From JAZQQB01 sp045628865 (lineage in GTDB: Bacteria > Bacillota > Clostridia > Lachnospirales > Lachnospiraceae): a stretch of DNA of 10,254 nt. The position numbers and the translations under genes were made by a program. Below, in pieces: positions 6,418 through 10,254 of the stretch; within the stretch, counting starts at the first letter, position 1, and the number at the start of each line of letters is the position of its first letter. The stretch covers positions 1 through 10,254 of the forward strand of contig JAZQQB010000099.1 of assembly GCA_045628865.1 (NCBI GenBank). The letters are read 5' to 3'. The notes under the pieces are model-generated. The model did not search any database and was not told the origin of the DNA. It saw only the letters and a list, made by a program, of their open reading frames with translations.

Positions 6418-8160
6418 ATGAAGAAAAATCTGATCAAAGTAGTTAGTTTGTGCATGCTTGTGCTCTTGTGCATTCTTGCACCAGACATTACAGCCAAAGC
6501 TCAGGACATCGGACTTCCACCAGCAGGTTACAAGGATTCTGGAAGATATCCTGCAGGTAAAGTATCTAATTACTACTATTATTCTAATGAAACAAAATCT
6601 AACAGAAAACTTGTTGTTTATACGCCACCAGGTTTTGACACCTCTAAAAAATATCCAGTTGTATACGCAATCCACGGTATCGACAACACTCCTGAATCTA
6701 TTTTCAGAAGTTGGGGTGCTGATGCAAATCTCATTGCTGATAACCTGATCGGTTCTGGTCAGATTGAGCCAGTCATCATCGTTGCATGGGACAACAACAA
6801 CGTTAACTGTCACAATGAATTAATGTATAACGTTTTACCATATGTTGAAAAAACATTCCCGGTTATCAAGGATGCTGACCATAGAGCAGTTTATGGTTAC
6901 TCTATGGGTGGTGGTTATGCTTTTGCAGAAGTTATGGGAAATCTGGATACATTCCATCATTTATCACCAACCTCTGCACTTCCAATAAACCATCCATCTG
7001 ATGATGCCATGTTCAAAAAAGGTTCTAAAGAGGTTACTTCTAAGTTAAAAACATTAGTACTATCTTGTGGTACAAAAGACTGGTGTGGATTCTACCCAGC
7101 TAACCTTGCGACTCACAACTACTGCGTACAGTACAACATTCCTCACTACTGGTTATCTGTAGAAGGGGGAAACCATGACTCAGGCGTATGGGCTCCAGCA
7201 ATGTACTATTTATTAAAATATGCATTCCCTAAGGACGGCACTGCAAGCCAGCCATCTCAGCCATCTTTGCCAACACAACCTACAATCAACGCTGACAAAG
7301 TAGTGATCCCAGACGGAACCTACTACATCAAAAACGTAAATGCGCAGAAATACTTAACAGTAGCCGAAAACAAGGCTGCTGCAGGCACAAACGTTGAAAT
7401 TTCTGCTTTCACAGGAAATGATGGTCAGAAATGGACTGTTAAAAATACTGGTGACGGATACATGACATTGACATCTTCTTTAGGCAACTTCATGCTTGAT
7501 ATCACTAACGGTTCTCCTGAAGACAATGCCAATGCAATCATTTATCACGGTTATTCAGGAGATGCGCAGAAATTCGTTGCATATTCTACAAACACAGCTA
7601 ATGTTTGCACTATTGCTACAAAGGTAAGTAACGGTACAAAAGTACTTGATGCTTACGCAAAAGGTACAGCCAACGGTACAAATATCATGCAGTGGACCTT
7701 AAACAATGGTACAAATCAACAGTTTATTTTTGAACCGGTACTGTCTAATACTCCAGAAAACAATAATAGCAACGTTCCTGAAAGCAATGAAACTACTACT
7801 CCTGGAAACAACGAAGGCGCTGAAAGTGATAGCGGAAATACTGGAAATACTGGAAATTCCGGAAACACAGATGTTTCCCTAAAGGCTGATTATACAATTA
7901 ATTCCTGGGGATGTGGTTATCAGGTAAACATTAAGATCACCAACAGCAAAACCACTGCTGTCGATGGTTGGACCTTAAAAATAAGCAAAAAGGATGTAAA
8001 GATTTCAACAAGCTGGAATGTAAACATCGAAGAAAGCGGTGATTACTACGTGATCACTCCTGTTTCATGGAATTCAACAATCCCTTCCGGTCAGAGTGTT
8101 GATTTCGGTATTCAGGGCGAAGGAACAATCGGCGATTCTATTTCTATGAGCGTAGAATAA
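6418..8160 (+). CDS. Secreted CE1/feruloyl-esterase-like enzyme with ricin-type and CBM2 modules
   Basis: This 580-residue secreted enzyme probably hydrolyses ester side groups (feruloyl or acetyl) on xylan-type hemicellulose. Seen in order: a signal peptide (KKNLIK, hydrophobic core, AKA-QD cleavage after residue 28); an alpha/beta-hydrolase domain (about 33-270) with GYSMGG (Ser162), Asp221 in CGTKDW and His253 in GGNHDSGVW; a Ser/Pro/Gln linker; a ricin-type beta-trefoil (about 293-441, with QKW and QQF repeat signatures); an Asn/Gly/Thr/Ser linker; and a CBM2-like module (487-580) with Trp497, 518, 533 and 551. The esterase resembles those of clostridial XynY/XynZ. Start 6418 is chosen for its ribosome site (AAAGGA, 6403-6408) and signal peptide; the frame is open back to 6346. 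There is no dockerin, sortase motif or lipobox, so it is probably released. Exact substrate is inference. Confidence 0.92.
   Translation: MKKNLIKVVSLCMLVLLCILAPDITAKAQDIGLPPAGYKDSGRYPAGKVSNYYYYSNETKSNRKLVVYTPPGFDTSKKYPVVYAIHGIDNTPESIFRSWGADANLIADNLIGSGQIEPVIIVAWDNNNVNCHNELMYNVLPYVEKTFPVIKDADHRAVYGYSMGGGYAFAEVMGNLDTFHHLSPTSALPINHPSDDAMFKKGSKEVTSKLKTLVLSCGTKDWCGFYPANLATHNYCVQYNIPHYWLSVEGGNHDSGVWAPAMYYLLKYAFPKDGTASQPSQPSLPTQPTINADKVVIPDGTYYIKNVNAQKYLTVAENKAAAGTNVEISAFTGNDGQKWTVKNTGDGYMTLTSSLGNFMLDITNGSPEDNANAIIYHGYSGDAQKFVAYSTNTANVCTIATKVSNGTKVLDAYAKGTANGTNIMQWTLNNGTNQQFIFEPVLSNTPENNNSNVPESNETTTPGNNEGAESDSGNTGNTGNSGNTDVSLKADYTINSWGCGYQVNIKITNSKTTAVDGWTLKISKKDVKISTSWNVNIEESGDYYVITPVSWNSTIPSGQSVDFGIQGEGTIGDSISMSVE
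7834..7869 (+). repeat. 9-base tandem repeat in the esterase linker
   Basis: Four direct units of nine bases (GGAAATACT twice, then GGAAATTCC and GGAAACACA) encode GNT-GNT-GNS-GNT. They form the last part of the flexible linker before the CBM2-like module. Such repeats can gain or lose units by slippage without breaking the frame. Confidence 0.85.
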
Positions 8161-8230
8161 ATATAAAGAAAGAATTCTTTTTAAAAATTTAAAATCCATT
8201 GGTGACGTGCGCCGCAAAGTGCACGTAAAT

Positions 8231-8270
8231 AACCCCGGTCGTATCACCGCAATACGACCAGGGTTTAAGT
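8231..8270 (+). terminator. Intrinsic terminator after the esterase gene
   Basis: AACCCCGGTCGTAT (8231-8244) pairs with ATACGACCAGGGTT (8252-8265) with one mismatch (13 of 14), around a seven-base loop. A T-rich tail (8264-8278) follows. It lies 70 bases after the esterase stop. On the minus strand it starts five bases after the ankyrin-frame stop and is followed by TTATTT, so it may also end the converging unit. Confidence 0.8.
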
Positions 8271-8405
8271 TTATTTTTCAACAGCACCTGCCGCCACCAA
8301 AAGCTTACAGCTGCTCTCCCGTTCATTCTTTTTGGCAAGCTCTAATGGAGTAAATCCACTACCTGTAGAAGCATTGATACATGCTTTTGCCTGTTCAAAG
8401 TTCAA
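8271..8405 (-). CDS. Ankyrin-repeat-like small ORF or gene remnant
   Basis: A minus-strand frame open from 8456 to the TAA at 8273-8271 encodes one recognisable ankyrin repeat: GSGFTPLELAKKNERES, then CKLLVAAGA. Ankyrin repeats bind proteins. There is no ATG. A TTG at 8405, six bases after GAGGGAG, gives 44 residues; a GTG at 8420 gives 49. The open frame overlaps the 3' end of the zinc-ribbon gene, in another frame. Three readings remain: a very short gene with a TTG start; the remnant of a larger ankyrin gene; or the true C-terminus of the zinc-ribbon protein displaced by a one-base frameshift, since skipping one base after codon TTG at 8459 would give RETILEDEDEKIKAK. The ankyrin pattern is clear; the gene status is not. 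Confidence 0.5.
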   Translation of the reverse strand: MNFEQAKACINASTGSGFTPLELAKKNERESSCKLLVAAGAVEK

Positions 8406-8448
8406 TATACACTCCCTCACCGGCGTTTTCGCCTTAATTTTTTCATCC

Positions 8449-9879
8449 TCATCTTCTCAAAATTGTTTCTCTGATCAAAAATCCAAACATTAACCCTATA
8501 CAAAGTATGTAGCACATCACATTCATAAAGGTATATTTTGCATCTGATCGATCCTCAAAGGAAAGTCTTTCCACGATCCATCCCAATGCATACTTATCCA
8601 CTGGCTGATTACAATAATCACAGATTCCACCATGAAAAATATTAATGGAATTTCCACAGCCCGGGCATTTATGCATTTTGATGGAAGTTGGCTCCTTAAT
8701 CAGATACAAAGCCGGCTCTGTCACCGTCATTAGAAGGCTTTCCTTCTTCCGCTTTACGGTCTGATTCTCTAAATAATAATTAATGGTTTTGGCATGAAGA
8801 TCAATACTGATAAATCGCTGGTCTGGTGAAAATCTTACCTTAAGAAACTCAATCTGTTCCACTTCCACATCAACCACATTTCTATGTGCAGCAAGAAAAT
8901 CTCTCATATCGCAATTAGTAAACCCAACTGCCTCCTGCACTTGATCTGACATCATCATGCATTTGATTCTTTGCTCAATGGTTTGTCCAAAAGGAACAAG
9001 ATTTTTAAAGCCAGCAATATTCTCCACAATATCCGAATTTTTGAAAAAAACACTCCTTCTTCTAGCATATGCATACATTCCCCAGGAAATAGCACAAGCA
9101 GCAACCCAGGTTACAATCCCAATCACATGCTCAATCGGAAAAGCCTTTAATGCATCCACATCCTTTGCTAAGGACATGGATAATGCCATCAAAATTGTCA
9201 CTATAAAAAATGGAATACGGTTTTGATTGCTTAGATTAAAATAGGTACTACATCCTGCAATTTTACAGGCAAAATCCGATATTTCAAATTTCGAGCCACA
9301 GTAATCACAACCATCCACATAGGTTTCAATCTTTGCAAAAGAGCCACAATTCGGGCAGCTTACCTCCTGATTTCTGGTAGCAGGCTGATGAAAAAGCAAA
9401 CGAAACATACGATGATCCTTAAACTTTTTATGGACACCACTCTGGGTTTTAAAAACTCGTTCAATCTTCATAGATTGCGCCCATTCGCCAGAAATCATCA
9501 ATTCATTCCTGGTCACGATCTCATTAGAAACTGGTTTTTTGTTTCCATTATAATCACTCTTGATATGTAGCTGTTCATCTACACCAAGCATTTTACGCCT
9601 GCCAATTGCCTTTTCTTCGCCCTCATAGTAACTTTGTGTACACTTAAGCGCCAGATCAGCTCCCCTTAATGCATCTGGAATGTTCTCATTCCGAAAGCGA
9701 ATATATTCCCATCCGATATTTTGCATCTGCCGTCCTATAGAACTCTCACCGGCATAATAATCGATACGTTTGTTCGAACTCGAACTGCTATCCCACGAAT
9801 TATGACCCCAACCAGTATTCTTCGGTCCCCAGGAACCCGCTGAAGCATCTGTAGTTTTTTGATCCCACGAATTACCCAT
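8449..9879 (-). CDS. Membrane protein with two zinc ribbons
   Basis: I do not recognise a named family. From ATG 9879 it has 476 residues; this start is chosen because GGGAGG (9885-9890) lies five bases upstream, while the ATG at 9897 lies before that site. Seen in order: a disordered, Trp-rich N-terminus (Trp5, 17, 24, 29 in NSWD, GSWG and TGWG contexts, then five serines); a polar domain; a zinc ribbon (Cys175, 178, 191, 194); two membrane helices (about 222-238 and 250-272); a soluble domain (about 280-400) faintly like Tim44-type domains; a second zinc ribbon (Cys405, 408, 420, 423); and a C-terminal membrane helix (about 449-470) ending RETILRR. It is probably anchored in the cytoplasmic membrane. 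It lies downstream of a WXG100-like gene, which hints at, but does not prove, a link to type VII secretion. Confidence 0.8.
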   Translation of the reverse strand: MGNSWDQKTTDASAGSWGPKNTGWGHNSWDSSSSSNKRIDYYAGESSIGRQMQNIGWEYIRFRNENIPDALRGADLALKCTQSYYEGEEKAIGRRKMLGVDEQLHIKSDYNGNKKPVSNEIVTRNELMISGEWAQSMKIERVFKTQSGVHKKFKDHRMFRLLFHQPATRNQEVSCPNCGSFAKIETYVDGCDYCGSKFEISDFACKIAGCSTYFNLSNQNRIPFFIVTILMALSMSLAKDVDALKAFPIEHVIGIVTWVAACAISWGMYAYARRRSVFFKNSDIVENIAGFKNLVPFGQTIEQRIKCMMMSDQVQEAVGFTNCDMRDFLAAHRNVVDVEVEQIEFLKVRFSPDQRFISIDLHAKTINYYLENQTVKRKKESLLMTVTEPALYLIKEPTSIKMHKCPGCGNSINIFHGGICDYCNQPVDKYALGWIVERLSFEDRSDAKYTFMNVMCYILCIGLMFGFLIRETILRR

Positions 9880-9905
9880 AAAAACCTCCCAAAACATTTT
9901 CCGTT

Positions 9906-9914
9906 ATTATAACA
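9906..9914 (-). promoter_or_regulatory. Extended -10 promoter for the zinc-ribbon gene
   Basis: On the minus strand the sequence reads TGTTATAAT, a perfect extended -10 about 27 bases before the ATG at 9879. No -35 match is seen, which an extended -10 can tolerate. The predicted transcription start near 9899 leaves a short leader holding GGGAGG. It follows directly after a T-run terminator, so the gene probably has its own transcript. Confidence 0.5.
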
Positions 9915-9915
9915 T

Positions 9916-9939
9916 AAAAAAGAGTGCTCCGCACTCTTT
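9916..9939 (-). terminator. Minus-strand hairpin with T-run
   Basis: AAAGAGTGC and GCACTCTTT (9919-9927 and 9931-9939) form a perfect 9 bp stem with a three-base loop. On the minus strand it is followed by six T (complement of 9916-9921), as in an intrinsic terminator. Part of the T-run is inside the stem. It sits just upstream of the zinc-ribbon promoter and would stop transcription coming from the right. Confidence 0.55.
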
Positions 9940-10045
9940 CGCGCCCGGGCGGAATGCGTAGCATTACCTTCCTTTCCGCGAAATGCGCATCCTTTGCGGA
10001 GCTTTTATTGAATAGGAAATTCGATGAATTTCCTATTCAATAAAA
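9926..10045. repeat. GC-rich, multiply palindromic intergenic element
   Basis: This noncoding stretch is far richer in G+C (9931-10002) than its neighbours and is packed with inverted repeats. GCTCCGCA (9926-9933) pairs with TGCGGAGC (9995-10002); inside, TTTCGCG (9937-9943) pairs with CGCGAAA (9977-9983); and at the tip GGAATGC pairs with GCATTACC (9951-9967) with one bulge. CGCCCGGGCG (9942-9951) and ATGCGCAT (9983-9990) are palindromes. A perfect 20 bp hairpin follows at 10003-10045. The composition and density of foldbacks suggest a dispersed intergenic repeat or a structured leader; copy number cannot be seen here. Confidence 0.65.
10003..10045. repeat. Perfect 20-bp inverted repeat with 3-base loop
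   Basis: The left arm (10003-10022, ending GAATAGGAAATTC) and right arm (10026-10045, beginning GAATTTCCTATTC) are perfectly complementary over 20 bp around GAT. The arms are AT-rich and lack a GC core, so this is not a typical terminator. It adjoins the GC-rich foldback on one side and the WXG100 terminator on the other. Confidence 0.85.
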
Positions 10046-10071
10046 AAGACGTGTGATTATACACACGTCTT
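10042..10071 (-). terminator. Intrinsic terminator of the WXG100-like gene
   Basis: AAGACGTGTG (10046-10055) and CACACGTCTT (10062-10071) form a perfect 10 bp stem with a six-base loop. On the minus strand the stem ends in a T-run (complement of 10042-10047). It begins about 27 bases after the stop codon at 10098 and is a standard terminator for that gene. Confidence 0.85.
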
Positions 10072-10097
10072 AAAATACTCCAAATAGGTTTTATTCC

Positions 10098-10254
10098 TTA
10101 GTATAAAACGTCACCAGCTAATGCTGTAGCAGCTTCCTGGTTTGCAGATTCTGCCTGACGGTATATAGTTGCCATATCCTTAAGGTCATTTACATGTTCC
10201 TGGATCATCGCTTTCATTTTAGTAATATCGTCTTCTAACTGATTAAATTTGTTA
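10098..10254 (-). CDS. WXG100/ESAT-6-like protein, C-terminal 51 residues (cut by window edge)
   Basis: The minus-strand frame enters at the right edge and ends in TAA at 10100-10098. The visible 51 residues form one amphipathic helix (ITKMKAMIQEHVNDLKDMATIYRQAE) and a short tail ending LAGDVLY. This resembles the second helix and tail of small WXG100-family proteins, which fold as helical hairpins and are exported by type VII (ESX/Ess) secretion. Tyr-Arg-Gln-Ala-Glu matches the YxxxD/E export signal seen in these substrates. The first helix and the WXG turn lie outside the window, so the family call is likely, not certain. No EssC ATPase is visible. The next gene downstream is the zinc-ribbon membrane protein, behind two hairpin terminators. 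Confidence 0.65.
   Translation of the reverse strand, partial: NKFNQLEDDITKMKAMIQEHVNDLKDMATIYRQAESANQEAATALAGDVLY

Noticed and set aside
6418..6501. Lipoprotein signal in the esterase (Leu-Leu-Cys near residue 18)
   Set aside because: The residue before Cys is Leu, not Gly/Ala/Ser, and a good AKA signal peptidase I site follows at 26-28.
6307..6813. Open minus-strand frame of 168 codons
   Set aside because: It is antisense to the esterase, Cys/Phe/Arg-rich with no recognisable domain, and covers the likely promoter region.
8169..8180. Palindrome AAAGAATTCTTT after the esterase stop
   Set aside because: It is short and AT-rich, likely by chance; the GC-rich hairpin at 8231-8265 is the better terminator.
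8205..8226. Inverted repeat ACGTGC/GCACGT before the terminator
   Set aside because: It is only 6 bp around a ten-base loop, with no T-run and no link to a known element.
9916..10071. CRISPR array
   Set aside because: The repeats are inverted foldbacks, not regularly spaced direct repeats with unique spacers, and no cas gene is present.

Overview
The window looks like a chromosomal segment of a low-GC gut or rumen Firmicute, most likely a Lachnospiraceae-type Clostridium. The reasons are the AT-rich base composition, strong Shine-Dalgarno sites, intrinsic terminators, TPR-GGDEF proteins, a secreted plant-polysaccharide esterase and a WXG100-type protein. The species cannot be fixed from the sequence alone.

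Left part (1-2570): a minus-strand unit runs from a promoter near 2505-2534 through a DUF1015 protein into glgB (glycogen branching enzyme), which leaves the window at its left edge. A second promoter, back to back with the first, drives a 90-residue protein of unknown function on the plus strand (2623-2895). Its transcription ends at a perfect hairpin (2913-2949). That hairpin also ends the converging minus-strand unit.

Middle part (2965-6244): two consecutive minus-strand genes each encode a soluble N-terminal TPR-like helical region followed by a C-terminal GGDEF diguanylate cyclase domain. They are 34 bp apart, probably co-transcribed, and look like diverged paralogues. Both keep GGDEF and both lack the usual RxxD inhibitory site.

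Divergent from this pair (6418-8160) is a secreted modular esterase: signal peptide, CE1/feruloyl-esterase-like domain with a Ser-Asp-His triad, ricin-type beta-trefoil and CBM2-like module. It probably removes ester side groups from plant cell-wall hemicellulose. A terminator follows at 8231-8270.

Right part (8271-10254): all genes are on the minus strand. The C-terminal half of a WXG100/ESAT-6-like protein enters from the right edge and ends in a strong terminator. A GC-rich, multiply palindromic intergenic element (about 9916-10045) follows; its hairpins look able to form alternative terminator and antiterminator structures. Next is a membrane protein with two zinc ribbons, then a short ankyrin-repeat frame that overlaps its 3' end in another reading frame.

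The least explained parts are the palindromic element, the ankyrin fragment or frameshift, the zinc-ribbon membrane protein beside a WXG100 gene, and the 90-residue protein. No complete new defence or mobile system is visible.
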